Shown one piece after another: positions 1 to 12,600 of a DNA stretch of 64,000 nt. The notes below the pieces were generated by a model, which saw only the letters and a program-made list of their open reading frames with translations, was not told the DNA's origin and searched no databases. The position numbers and the translations under genes were made by a program. The stretch is from Halicephalobus mephisto. Lineage: Eukaryota; Nematoda; Chromadorea; Rhabditida; Panagrolaimidae. The DNA lies in contig SWDT01000003.1 in the NCBI GenBank assembly GCA_009193035.1, positions 186,001-250,000 on the forward strand. The letters run 5' to 3'. Within the stretch, counting starts at the first letter, position 1. Every line of letters starts with the position of its first letter.

Positions 1-265
1 GGTCTCGAGTGGAAAGTTTTAAAAATTCGTGTTGAAATATTTTTTGAATCATTTTTGCTTTTAAATATTTCCAAATTTTACAGTACTATAAAAAAATATA
101 AATTTACACTTTTTCGGTCTCGAGTGGAAAGTTTTAAAAATTCGTGTTAAAATATTTTTTGAATTATTTTTGCTTTTAAATATTTCCAAATTTTACAGTA
201 CCATAAAAATATAAATTTACACTTTTTCGGTCTCGAGTGGAAAGTTTTAAAAACTTATGTTAAAC
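1..265. repeat. Tandem array, about 114-bp unit
   Basis: Two full units and part of a third. Each begins GGTCTCGAGTGGAAAG (at 1, about 116 and 229) and runs through an AT-rich stretch containing TTTTACAGTAC. The array is cut by the window start, so its true size is unknown. Confidence 0.85.
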
Positions 266-398
266 CTTTTTTGAATCATTTTTAAGTTAATGCAATTTCT
301 TATAACTTTTTTTCCAAAGGTCAAGAGATAATTAAGGGTTAATGGTGATGTTTTTTTTTCCAAGAGGTATTTTGAAAAAAAATTATCTTTTTCTTCAG
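266..398. other. AT-rich spacer before a candidate exon
   Basis: Nothing gene-like is visible. The stretch ends in a T-rich tract and TTCTTCAG, a good nematode splice acceptor. Confidence 0.5.
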
Positions 399-532
399 GC
401 AAAGTGCAATGGTCCATGGAGGAAATTCAAAACTGGCGTCAGTCTTGTCTTAATATCGAAAAAACGACGGAAACAAAGTTTTCACTGTTATCCTTTTTGT
501 CCCTTGGGCTTTCGGGTCGACTTTTGGTTTTT
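399..532 (+). CDS. Orphan candidate exon (unassigned)
   Basis: After the acceptor TTTTTCTTCAG the frame starting with two spare bases stays open to a TAG at 533. It reads KVQWSMEEIQNWRQSCLNIE and then TTETKFSLLSFLSLGLSGRL. Composition is clearly less AT-rich than the flanks and the residue mix looks coding: a polar helix, then a hydrophobic stretch. No strong donor is visible; the best GT (GGTCGAC near 514) is poor. It could be an upstream exon of the phosphodiesterase, whose family has N-terminal membrane segments, or the last exon of a gene to the left. I cannot assign it to a family. Confidence 0.3.
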
Positions 533-535
533 TAG

Positions 536-2390
536 GATTAGGGTCACTGTTCCATTTTTCTTTATTCAATTAATGTCGTTAATTTTCGGAAATTTTCTAA
601 AAAATTAATTAATCCAAAAAATTTGAAAATAAAGAATTTAAAAAAATTTGAAAATAAAGAATTTTAAAAAAATTTGAATCGAAAAATAAAAAAATAAAAA
701 TATTAAAAAAATAAAAATATTAAAAAAAATAAAAAAAAAACATTTAAAAAAAAATAAAAATATAAAAAAAATAAAAAATTTAAAAAAATAAAAATATTTA
801 AAAAAAAATGAAAGTATTTTTAAAAAAATAAAAATATTTAAAAAAAATGAAAGTATTTAAAAAAAATAAAAAATGTTTTTAATTTTAAAATTTATTTTTT
901 GAAATTTAATTTTGATGAATAAAATTAGATATTTTTGACAATATTACGGTATCGTTTGTAACGTGGTTTGACCTTCTGGCTACGTGAGATCTGCATGTTT
1001 CCATTCAATCACGTTGGGATTAAAGAACACCAACCTCGGATTATCTCAAATAAGCAAATTTTCCGTCCGAGACATGATGAAAAATTTTTTTATAATTTAA
1101 TTTAAAAATTCTTAAATAATTTTTTTAAATTTTTTTTAAATTATAAAAATAAACTTTAAATTTAAAAAAATAAAAAATAAATGAATTTTTAAAAAATAAA
1201 ATTTTAAATTTAAAAAAATAAAAAATAAATAAATTTTAAAAAAATCAAAAAAATTAAATTAAAAAATTTCAAAAATTAAATTTTCCAATCGAGACCATTT
1301 GGATCAATTTTAAAATTTAAATTTTTTAAAATTTTATTTTTAATTTTTTTTTAAATTTTACTTTTTTAATGAATTTTTTATATAAAAAATTTCCTAATTT
1401 CAGATTATTTCAAAAATCAAATTTTCCGTTCAAAAATTGACAAGTTTCTTTTTTAATTTAATTTTTTCGTAAAATTAAATTATTGTTATTTTTTATAAAA
1501 TTACTTTTTATTACTTTTACTAATTTTAAAAGTATAAAAATCAAGAAAGAAAAGTAAAAAATTTTCAAAAAATTAAAAAAAAAAGTTTTAAAGAAATTTA
1601 AGAAAAAATAGAATTTTATAAATTTTTAAAAAAAATAAAATTTTAAAAAGTTTTATAAAAGTTGAATTTAAAAAAAAAATAAAATTTTATAAAACTTAAA
1701 AAAAAAATAAAATTTTAAAAAGTTGAATTTTAATGGAAATCCATCGAGACGGTCCCAAGCGGAAATTGTGTCTGTTCTTGGGAATAATCCGAGATTACAG
1801 TTTTCCCTGAAATCTGCCCAATTTGTCTTCAAACTTGAATTTCCAATTTTTCTACTGTATTTTAAAAAATTCACTTTTTTTATAAAAAAAATTTTAATTT
1901 AACTTTTTTTAAATTTTTTTTTATTTAAAAATTTTCTCAGAATTTTAATTTTTTTGGACTTTTTTTATTTAGGAAATTTTTATTTAACTTTTTATTTATT
2001 TATTTTTTTTTACTTTTTTTTATTTAAAAAAGTTTTAGAATTTTTTAAATTTATTTATTTTTTTTTAAAATTTTTACTTTTTTTATTTAAAAAGGTTTTA
2101 AAATTTTTTTACTTTATTTATTTATTTTTTTTTAAATTTTTTTATTTAAAAAAGTTTTAAATTCTTGAACCGAAAACCTATTCCAAAATTTTCCGTTGGG
2201 TTTTGTCAACTATTTTCGTTAATTTTGAAAATGTTTTTTTTCATGCCGTCAGCCAGTGTCGGAAATATCCCGAATTCAAAACAATTCATTGACGTTTATT
2301 AAATTTTTCCAAAAAATTCTTGGAAGAACTCGACCGTAAAATCCGATTATCGTTGGACTGTAATAATCAGCTATTAAAAAATTAAGTTCT
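536..2390. other. AT-rich non-coding DNA
   Basis: Poly-A and poly-T runs and short degenerate units such as AAAAATAAAAATATTT. Two less AT-rich islands (about 950-1075 and 1735-1870) have no open frame bounded by splice sites. Confidence 0.5.
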
Positions 2391-3505
2391 TCAATTTTGG
2401 TCCTAACACGAAAACTAATTGATTTCAGAATTTTCTGAATAATTTTATTTTTATTAAATTTACAAAAATCTAAAAATTGAAACTAAAAAAATTCACTTTT
2501 CGTGTCAGGACCAAAATCATTTTTTTAACTTCGGTCCTAGCACGAACAGTAATTGATTTCAGAATTTTCTGAATAGTTTTATTTTATTTTTACTGAATTT
2601 ACAAAAATCTAAAAATTTAAATTTAAAAAATTCACTTTTCGCGTCAGGACCAAAATCATTTTTTTTAACTTCGGTCCTGACACGAAAAGCAATTGATTTC
2701 AGAATTTCCTGAATAATTTTATTTTATTTTCACTAAAGTTATAAAAATCTAAAAATTAAAATTTAAAAAATTTACTTTTCGTGTCAGGACCAAAATCATT
2801 TTTTTTCTAACTTCGGTCCTGACACGAACAGCAATTTTTTTAACTTTTTATAGTTTCAAATATTTTTTATTTTTATATTTATTAAATTTACAGAAATCAT
2901 CAAAAATTATTTTATTAAAGTAAATTAATTTTTTTATCGGAAACAAGATTGAACAAAGTGATTTTTTTCTTTAATAACAATAAATTAAAAAAATCAATTA
3001 AATTTTGCAATTTTGGCTATGACGAAAATATTAATGTCTTGGTTCTGACGTTATTTCCGGCACGTTTTAAGTCTATTTTAAAAATTATTTTTATATTTAA
3101 TAAATATTGGAAAAAGTTTAAAAAAAAATAAAAATTATTTAAAATTTGAAGAAAATAAAAAATAATAATTAAAAATTGAAAAAAATTAAATTTATTTAAA
3201 AATAATAGAAAGTTATTTAAAAAAAATAAATTTATCTTTCGTGTCAGGACCAAAGTTGGTGTTTTTCAAATTCTGGTCCCGAGACGAATTATTTTTTATT
3301 TTTATTTTTAAATTTACAAAGATATTTAAAATTTAAAGTTATTTAAAAAAATTAATTTATTTTTCGTGTCAGGAACAAAGTTGGTATTTTTCAAATTCTG
3401 GTCCCGAGACGAATTATTTTTTATTTTTATTTTTAAATTTACAAAGGTATTTAAAATTTAAAGTTATTTTAAGAAAAACTTTAGTCTTTCGTGTCAGGAC
3501 CAAAA
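2391..3505. repeat. Tandem array carrying CGTGTCAGGACCA words
   Basis: Units of about 120-140 bp, each with a forward TTCGTGTCAGGACCAAA and, shortly after, TTCGGTCCTGACACGAA, its near inverse complement. Each unit could therefore form a hairpin. Copies are seen near 2505-2535, 2640-2690, 2780-2830, 3240-3290, 3365-3415 and 3488. Confidence 0.8.
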
Positions 3506-3839
3506 CTGCACAAAATTGTTCATTCCATTGACAATTCTTCGTTTTGTGTTTTGAAACTTTACAAAGTACATTTTTCGAACATTTTCAAAAAGGTCTAATT
3601 TTAAAACTTATAATAAATCGTAAACTTCAATTATTTTTCAAAAAATCACAAAAATATAATTAAATAAAAATTAAATTTTTTTAAATTTAAAACTTTGAAA
3701 AACGTGGAAGTAACAAATTTGAATCAATTTTAGTTCCCTGTCCTTGTACGGGACACCTGGTACTGGGCTTGTTTGGCTAGCTGTCAATTTTAAAAACAAC
3801 TTTTTTGAATCGATTCGTTTTAAAAATCCGGAAAAATTA

Positions 3840-5000
3840 ATTTTTATCTAATTTAAAAAAATCAAAAAATTTAATTTTTATTTTACTTTTGAAAAATGAT
3901 TTTTATTTTACTTTTAAAAAATGATTTTTATCTAATTTTAAAAAATCAAAAAAATTAATTTTTATTTAATTTTTAAAATTCAAAAAATTAATTTTTATCT
4001 AATTTTAAAAAATCAAAAAATTTAATTTTTATTTTACTTTTGAAAAATGATTTTTATTTTACTTTTAAAAAATGATTTTTATCTAATTTTAAAAAATCAA
4101 AAAAATTAATTTTTATTTAATTTTTAAAATTTAATTTTTATTTTACTTTTAAAAAATGATTTTTATCTAATTTTAAAAAATCAAAAAAATTAATTTTTAT
4201 TTAGTTTTAAAAATCAAAAAAATTAATTCTTATTTAATTTTTAAAATTTAAAATTTAATTTCAAAATTAATTTTTATTTTATTTTAAAAAATCAAAAAAT
4301 TTAATTTTCTTAAATTCTAAAAACCCAAAAAATTTGATTTTTTTTTACTTTTTAAAAATTGAAAAAATTAAAAAAATTAAAATTTTTAAAAATTAAAAAA
4401 TTAAATTTCTTTATTTTTGAAAAATTTGGAATTTTTTAAGATTAAATTTCTTTAATTTTCTTAGTGGTTGTGATTATCAGCAGTCTTCGAAACGGTCAAT
4501 TGGAAAAGAATAAAGATGTCGGATTATCTTGTTTTTTTTAATTTTATTTATTTTTTAAACAATGGAAGATGTCCTGAGGATAAAAATCTAAAATTTTAAT
4601 ATTCCTAAAATTAGAATTTTTTAAGATTTATTGAATGATTTTCAATGTTCGAAATTTTTAAAGTTGGTATTTTTAAAAATTTTTAAATTTCGTGTCGGGA
4701 CTATTTTGAAAAAAAAATAATTTGAATATTTTATAAAATTATAATTTTTATATATTTTTCTTTAATAAAAATTTTTAAATTTCGTGTCGGGACCATTTCG
4801 AAAAAAAATTATTTTTAATTTTATAAAATTATATTTTTTTTATTTAATAAGAATTTTTAAATTTCGTGTTGGAACCATTTCGAAAAAAAATTATTTTTTT
4901 AAATTTAAAATTTTATAAAATTATAATTTTTATATTTTTTTTTTATTTAATAAAAATTATAAAATTATAATTTCTAAAAATTCTAAAATTTCGTGTCGGG
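3840..5000. repeat. Degenerate AT repeats, then CGTGTCGGGACCATTT units
   Basis: 3840-4260 is an array of TTTTTATTTAATTTTAAAAA-like units. From 4680 to 5000 four units of about 80-110 bp each carry AATTTCGTGTCGGGACCATT or a close variant (about 4687, 4782, 4861, 4987). Confidence 0.7.
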
Positions 5001-5289
5001 ATCATTTTGCAAAAAAATGATTTTTTTTTTAATTTTAAAAAATTACGATTTTGTAAAATATTTAAAAATTTATGAAATTTTCTGGAATTAATTAAAATTT
5101 TTACAATTATTTTAAAAGTTTTAATTTTCTAGAAAAACACAAGTAGTCTCGAAAAAGCAATTATGTAATTTCACCTGTTTTTAATTTTCACAATTGTAAA
5201 ATTCTGCAACTGTCTAAAATTCAATAAAACTTTTAAAATAAAAAAATTAAAAATCCCAAATTTCGATTTTTAATTTTAATTTTTAATTT

Positions 5290-5900
5290 TTATAAAATCA
5301 AAAAAGTTGTTTTAACACGAAAAATTTAAATTTCGACTTTAAATTATAATTTTTAATTTTGATAAAATAAAAAAATCAAAAATTTGTTTTAACACGAAAA
5401 ATTTAAATTTCGACTTTAAATTCTAATTTTTAATTTTAATAAAATAAAAAAATCGAAAAAGTTGTTTTAACACGAAAAATCCAAATTTCGACTTTAAATT
5501 CTAATTTTCAACTTTAATAAAATAAAAAAAGTTGTCTCATTACGAAAAATTTAAATTTCGATTTTAAATTATAATTTTCAATTTTAATAAAACATAAAAA
5601 TAAAAAAATTTGCTTCACTACGAAAAATTTAAATTTCGACTTTAAATTCTAATTTCTAATTTTAATAAAATAAAAAAATAAAAAAAGTTGTCTGACTACG
5701 AAAAATTTAAATTTTGATTTTAAATTCTGACTTTCAATTTTAATAAAATAAAAAAATCGAAAAGTTGTCTGACTACGAAAAATCCAAATTTCGATTTTAA
5801 ATTATAATTTTCAATTTTAATAAAGTAAAAAAATCAAAAAGTTGTCCCAAAACGAAAAATCTAAATTTCAATTTTAAATTCTGATTTTCGACTTTAATAA
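5290..5900. repeat. Tandem array, about 75-80-bp unit
   Basis: About eight units containing ACACGAAAAATTTAAATTTC, TTTAATAAAATAAAAA and AAAAGTTGT. Some units read TACGAAAAATCC instead. No gene is visible between the array and 6410; 6060-6410 is a TTTTAAATATTT-type low-complexity stretch. Confidence 0.75.
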
Positions 5901-6410
5901 AATAAAAACCGGATTTTTATTTCTTGTTTTTATTTTAGTCATTTTTTAAAAAATTCACTTTGTTCAAAATATTATCGAGTTTTTACTTTGACTAAGAAAA
6001 ATGTTACGTCATTGTCATGTGTCAAAAATCCGATCTGTTATCCACTTTTGATTTTTTTCAAATATTTTAAATTTTTAAAAATTTTTCATTTTTCAATTTT
6101 CAAATTTTCAAATTTTAAATATTTTAAAATTTTTTTGATTTTTTAAAAATATTTCTAATATTTTAATTTTTCCAATTTTTAAATTTTTTTCAGTTTTTAA
6201 ATATTTTAAATATTTTAAATTTTGAATATTTTTTAATTTTGAATATTTTTATTTTTTAATATTTTAAATATTTCAAATTTTTTAAATATTTTTAATTTTT
6301 TAAATTTTTTTAAATTTTTATATATTTTTATTTTTAAATATTTTTAATTTTTTCAATATTTTACATTTTGAATATTTTTTAATTTTTAATATTTTTAAAT
6401 ATTTTTAATG

Positions 6411-6434
6411 TTTTTTTAGATTTCGTCATTGTGA
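6411..6434 (+). promoter_or_regulatory. Probable spliced-leader acceptor and 15-nt 5' UTR
   Basis: TTTTTTTAG ends at 6419 and the first ATG is at 6435. All three frames entering at 6420 hit a stop before the donor at 6630, including a TGA directly before the ATG. An exon beginning here must therefore be 5'-terminal in the coding sense, which fits an outron and trans-splice site. An alternative acceptor, TTTTGTCAG ending at 6468, would make this an internal exon needing a phase-1 upstream partner. Confidence 0.55.
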
Positions 6435-6629
6435 ATGCGCAACGACGATCAAACGATAATTTTGTCAGCCTTGAACCTTGTGCCCCTCAAACACCAGAGT
6501 CCTAATTTCTTTGCTGGGTCAAAAATGCGGCATTCTGCATCTTCTCCATCTACCGTAGTCAGTCAGTCTGTTCCGACCTCGATCCTCAAGGACTCTCATC
6601 ACAAGGCGATGAGCGAGAAACCTCTTAAG
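6435..6629 (+). CDS. pde-3-like, first coding exon
   Basis: Sixty-five codons, ending exactly in phase 0 at AAG|GTTAGT. Begins MRNDDQTIILSALNLV and is rich in Ser, His and Pro (HSASSPSTVVSQSVPTS). No signal peptide or membrane helix. Membership of the phosphodiesterase gene rests on phase match with the next exon and lack of any other partner, not on sequence similarity. Confidence 0.6.
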
Positions 6630-9600
6630 GTTAGTTACTTGTTGGATCGTCATGTTCACCAGTTCAATAATGTCTAAAAAATAAAAATTCCGAAAATTTT
6701 AATTTTAATTTTTTTAAATATTTATTTTTAACGATAATTAAATAATGTCTAAAAAATAAAAATTCCGAAAATTTTAATTTTAATTTTTTTTATATTTATT
6801 TCGTAATAATTTGATAATATTTAAAAAAATAAGAATCCCAAAAATTTTAATTTTAATTTTTTTAATATTTATTTCGTAATAATTTGATAATGTTAAAAAA
6901 AAATAAAAATTCCGAAAATTTTAATTTTTTAATATTTATTTCATAATAGTTAAATAATGTCTAAAAAAAGTAAAAATTCCGAAAATTTTAATTTTAATTT
7001 TTTTAATATTTACTTCATAATAGTTAAATAATGTCTAAAAAATAAAAATTCCGAAAATTTTGATTTTTTTATATTTATTTTTAATGATTGAATAGTGTCT
7101 AAGAAATCTAAAAAAAAGAAGATTTCGAAAGTTTTGATTTTTTTGCATTTTCTTCATAGAAATTGGATAGTGTTTATGAAATTTCAAAAATGAATAATTT
7201 TTCGTCATTGACTATTTCGAAATTCGCTTTCCAAATTCCTACCGTAATGCCGATATATGAAAATTGAAAAATCACAGACCGATTTAGAAAGTTGCAAAAT
7301 TTTTGCAGAATCGTATGTCGATCCAGAAAGACCTTAGAGCAGGTCTCGAAGGTCTAAGATAGTCCTGAAAAATCCTAAACCAAATCTGGAAGAATTTTGA
7401 AAAGCTTCAAGTAAATTTTGGAAGGCCTCCGGTCGATCGTAGTGAAATTGTAAACCGATGATGGAAAATTCCGGATCAGTCCTAGAAGATCCTGATTCGA
7501 CCTCGAAGGTCTCAAATTAGTTTTACTCAAATTTTAAACTTATTTTAAAACAGCAAATTATTCCTAAAATATCTAATTTACTTCTAAAAAGTCCTAAATT
7601 TGCTCTAAAAGGTCCTGATTTGATCCCAAATGTCCTAAACTAGTCGTAGTGAAATTTTTAATTTATTCTAGAACAGTAAATTATTTTTAAAATATCTGGT
7701 TTACTTCTGAGAGATCCCTCATTTGTCCTAGAAGATCCCCATCTAATTGAGAAAAGCCTTGAATCAAACCTAGAAGGTCCTTGGTCAGGCCTAGAAAGTT
7801 TTTAATCAAGCCTAGAAGATCCTTGATCAGGCCTAGAAGGTTCTGAATCAGTCGTAGAAGGTCCTTGATCAAGCCCAGAAAGTTTTTGATCAAGCCTAGA
7901 AGGTCTTTGATCAAGCCTAGAAAGTTCTGAATCAAACCTAGAAGGTCCTTGATCAAGCCTAGAAAGTTTTTGATCAAGCCTAGAAGGTCTTTAATCAAGC
8001 CTGGAAGGTTCTGAATCAGGCCTAGAAGATCCTTGATCAAGCCTGGAAGGTCCTAAACTAGTTTTTATGAAACTTTAAATTTATTCTAAACTACCTTAGA
8101 TTATACTTAAAATGCTCTGATCTCATCCTAGAAGATCCTCGGTCAATTCTGGAGGATCCTTGACCACTTCTGGCGATACTTAAACCAGGACTTATTTTGT
8201 ACAGTAATTATCGAACATCCCAAAAACTATCCACTTGCTGAAATTTTATGAAATTAATAATTACACTCACTTCCGATTCAAGTGCATTTTTAATTTGTTT
8301 TTCATTAAAAATTCGATTTTTGTCAAAACTGCAATTAGTGATGTTTAACTTGATTTTCGAAAAACTCGTGGTTTTTGAATTTCGTTTTGATTGGATTAAG
8401 TCTTAACAAAGGTCTCAAACGAGCAAAGATGAATTTATTTTTCTTATTTCAGGAGATGCGGAAAAGTCGGAGAATACCCGAAAATCCCGAAAAACCCCCA
8501 TCTTTGAACAGAGTCACTTTCAATTCCTCCAGTAAGTTTTTTAAAAATATTTTAAAAACTTAAAATTCAAAAAAATTAGAAATATTTAAAATTCAAAAAA
8601 ATTAAAAATATTTAAAATTCAAAAAAAATCAAAATTCAAAAAAATTAAAAATATTTAAAATTCAAAAAAAATTAAAAAACTTAAAATTCAAGAAAATTAA
8701 AAATAATTCAAAAATATCGAAAATATCAAAAAAATTTTAAAAATTTGAAAAGTTCAGAAAATTTTAAAAAATTTGGCAGTATTCTAATTTAAGTTGCAAA
8801 AATTTGGAAAATTCTACAGTACTTTAATTTTATTAAAAATTTAGGAAATTTCACAATATTCTAATTTGAGCTGCAAAAATTTAGAAAATTTTACAGTATT
8901 CTAATTTTGTAAAAAATTTGAAAAATTTCACAATATTCTAATTTTATTAAATTTTAGGAAATTCTACAGTATTTTAATTTTGCAAGAAATTTAGGAAATT
9001 TCACGATATTCTAATTTTTATTAAATTTTAAAAATTCTACAGTATTTTAATTTTATAGAAAATTTTATAATATTTTAATTTTATTAAAATTTAGAAATTC
9101 TATAGTATTTTAATTTTATAAAAAATTTTATAATATTCTAATTTTTATTAAATTTTAGGAAATTTTACAGTATTCTAATTTTGTAAAAAATTTTACAATA
9201 TTTTAATTTTATTAAATTTTAGAAAATTCTACAGTATTCTAATTTTGATAATAACTTTGTTTTCAGTGCCATCAAGCGGATTCAATGCCTTCGATGCTGA
9301 AACCACTGCTTTGAGGTCGTTACGAAATCGACGGACTTCGTTGCCTGTCAACTGCCAAAGCGAAACTCCTTCGGTTTGTTTTTTAAAAATTTATTTTAAT
9401 TAAAAAACTGGTCCAAAAAGTGAATATTTATTAAATTACTATTAATTTTAAAAATTATTTTGAAAAACATTTTTAAAATTAAATTTTAATTAATTTGTTT
9501 ATTTACGATTCGATGTGTCGGAAATCAGTCGATTTCTGCAAGTTTGAAAAATTTGAAAAATAATCTTTAAAAAAATTAAAATGAATATTTTTAAAAAATA

Positions 9601-12600
9601 AGTTTTTAGTAATTTAAAGTTTTTGAAAATTGTTTGTGGATTCAAGAACGAGGATTCGGGATCCACGGCTGATTTTTGGTAGATGTCCTTCTGAAGTGGG
9701 AGATTTGGATCTAGGTGTGGGATTTCATATATCATCTTTTAAGATTTAGTTAGTGTTTTTTAAATATATTATAGTTTATTCTATATATATTTAAATAGTT
9801 ATTGAAACTACTTTGTTAATTTTTGTTAAATAACCTTCAAAAAAGAGAAAATTGGATCTAGGTGTGGGATTTCATATATCATCTGTCAAGATTTAGTTAG
9901 TGTTTTTTAAAATATATTATAGTTTATTCTATATATATTTAAATAGTTATTTAAAATATATAATTAATTTTTATTAAATAATTTTCAAAAAGAAGAAAAT
10001 TGGATCTAGGTGTGGGATTTCATATATCATCTGTCAAGATTTAGTTAGTGTTTTTTTAAATATATTATAGCTCATTTTGTAGATATGTAAATGGTTATTG
10101 AAACTACTTTGTTAATTTTTGTTAAATAACCTTCAAAAAAGAGAAAATTGGATGAAAAATTTCAAACTTCATATATCATTAATCGAGATATAATAGATGT
10201 AGTTTTTAAAATATTTTACAGGTACTTTTATAGATATTTGTTAGGATCTTTCATATCCACTCAAAATCCATTATCCGTTTTAGAAACCCTTCAAAAAAGA
10301 AGAAAATCGGATGAAAAATTTTAAACTTCATATATCATTAATCGAGATATAATGAACATAGTTTTTAAAATACTTTACAAACATCTATAAAATTATCTGC
10401 AAAGATCTTTCATATCCACCCAAAGTCCATTATCCGTTTTAAAAATCTTTCAAAAAAGAAGAAAATTGTATGAAAAATTTTAAACTTCATATATCATGGG
10501 TTGAAATTTCGTTGAAATGCTCTCTAGCTCGTTTTATGGGTTTTCGGATGCTTATTGAAAATTAATTTTTTAAATTCAATTATTTTTGTGGAATAAGATA
10601 ACTGGATAAATGAATTGGATTTCATATATGATAAGTTAAAAAATAAAAATAAATTTGATTTTTTATTTGGCGAATTTTCGAAAATTTATTTTTTTTTTTA
10701 AAATAAATTTTTTTTAAATTTTAATTTTTTTCGTATTTATTTAAAGATTTCGACCGGATCACAGGTATGTAAATTTTAAAAAAATAATTACAAAAAACAT
10801 AATTTTTGATGAAATAAAAAAATAAAAAATCGTCATTTTTTTGTTTTATTTTTCGTCACAAAAATCGAATATTCGTGAAAAATAAGACGATTTTATCACA
10901 TTTTGCAGTTTTCAAAAGACCAAAAGTTACGTTTTTTTGTGTAAACTTAATACAACTATTCATTGAATAAATTTGTTTAATAATCAGACCCGTTTCAATG
11001 TATAGTATATCATATACAATCCACCGATATCAACTACACAAAAAATGTAACTTTTAGTTCAATAACAAATGAAAATTTGCCGTTATTACTTTTTAATTTT
11101 CGTCACAAAAGTCGAATATTCATAAAAATGTGGTAATTTTGCAATTTTTAAGAAGCCAAAAGTTATTTTTTTTGTGTAAATTTGATATAATTATACATTG
11201 AATAAATGTATTTCATAATCAGACCCGTTTCAATGTATAGTATATCATATACAATCCACCGATATCAACTACACAAAAAATATAACTTTTAATCCAGTAA
11301 CAAATAACAATCGTCATTATTACTTTTTAATTTTCGTCACAAATATCGAATATTCATAAAAATGTGACGATTGTTACTTTTTTGTTACATTTCGTAATTA
11401 TTAAAAAACCAAGTCATTTTTTTGTATAAAAATGATACTATTATAAAAAAATAGATTATTGCGAAATGGTCCCAACACGAATTTGTACCAGTTTTAGAAC
11501 TAAAATAATCTAAAAATTTTGACTTTAAATAATGATTATTTCGAAATTTTACATAATTTCGTAATCGATTACATATTATAAAAGTCATGATTTTTTTAAA
11601 AATTTTTTTGAAAAAAATTTTAGAACTAAAATAATCTAAAAATTTTGATTTTAAATAATGATTATTTCGAAATTTTGGATTATTTCGAAATTAATTATAT
11701 GTGAACTTTTTTATAAAATTGTCTTGAAGGGAATTTTTACGAATTTTTAGAACAAAAATTTCGATTTTAAATAATGATTATTTCGAAATTTTACATGATT
11801 TCGTAATCTATTACATATTATAAAAGTCATGATTTTTTTTTAATTTTTTTGAAAAAAATTTTAGAACTAAAATAAGCTAAAAATTTTGATTTTAAATAAT
11901 GATTATTTCGAAATCAATTTTCCGAAATTATACTTTAGTTCGATGCATCTAAAAACTTCCAAATTACGGTACATAGGGTGCGTAACCCTCGATCCGCCTC
12001 CGGAAGTTAAACATCACATACAAAATTACTCACAAATATCCAAAAAAACCACAACCCAAAATTTTTCAAAAATTTAAAAAATTATTTCAATTAAAAAGTA
12101 TTTTTTAAAAATTTTTTAATTCAAAAAAATTTTAAAAAAATATTTTTTTATTTAAAAATTTAAAAAAAAAACTTTTTATTTAAAAATTTCTCAAAAAATA
12201 CTTTTTAATTTAAGTAATTTTTTAAAAACATTTTTTTATTTAAATAATTTTTTAAAAACATTTTTTTATTTAAAATTTTTTATTTTTTTAAAATTGAATT
12301 TGATTATATAATTTTTTATCCAATTTCGAAATTGATAAAAATGATGGATAATTCGTGTGGGGAACCTGATATAAATGAAGTTATTTTTCAGTTCCCCAAT
12401 TCTGGACGGGAACCCCGTTTTTGAAATTTCTTTTGTTCATTTTCTGTCTCATTGATCAAAATTGATTAATTATCTCTTCCGGTGGACATTGACACTTTTA
12501 GGACAGATCAAATCTGTAAAATTGGTCTTCAAAGATTCAGACTAAATTTCTCAAAAATTGCACAAAATCTGGCCAAAATTTTAAATAAAATTTTTATTTT

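Noticed and set aside
7687..8040. 117-codon minus-strand frame of LLGLIKD heptads, leucine-zipper-like
   Set aside because: Translation of a 21-bp minisatellite in an intron of the phosphodiesterase gene; the repeat decays smoothly into non-coding flanks.
11955..12020. 5S-rRNA-like word (GATCCGCCTCCGGAAGTTAA)
   Set aside because: Only a short chance resemblance; the rest of the 5S sequence and its pol III boxes are absent.
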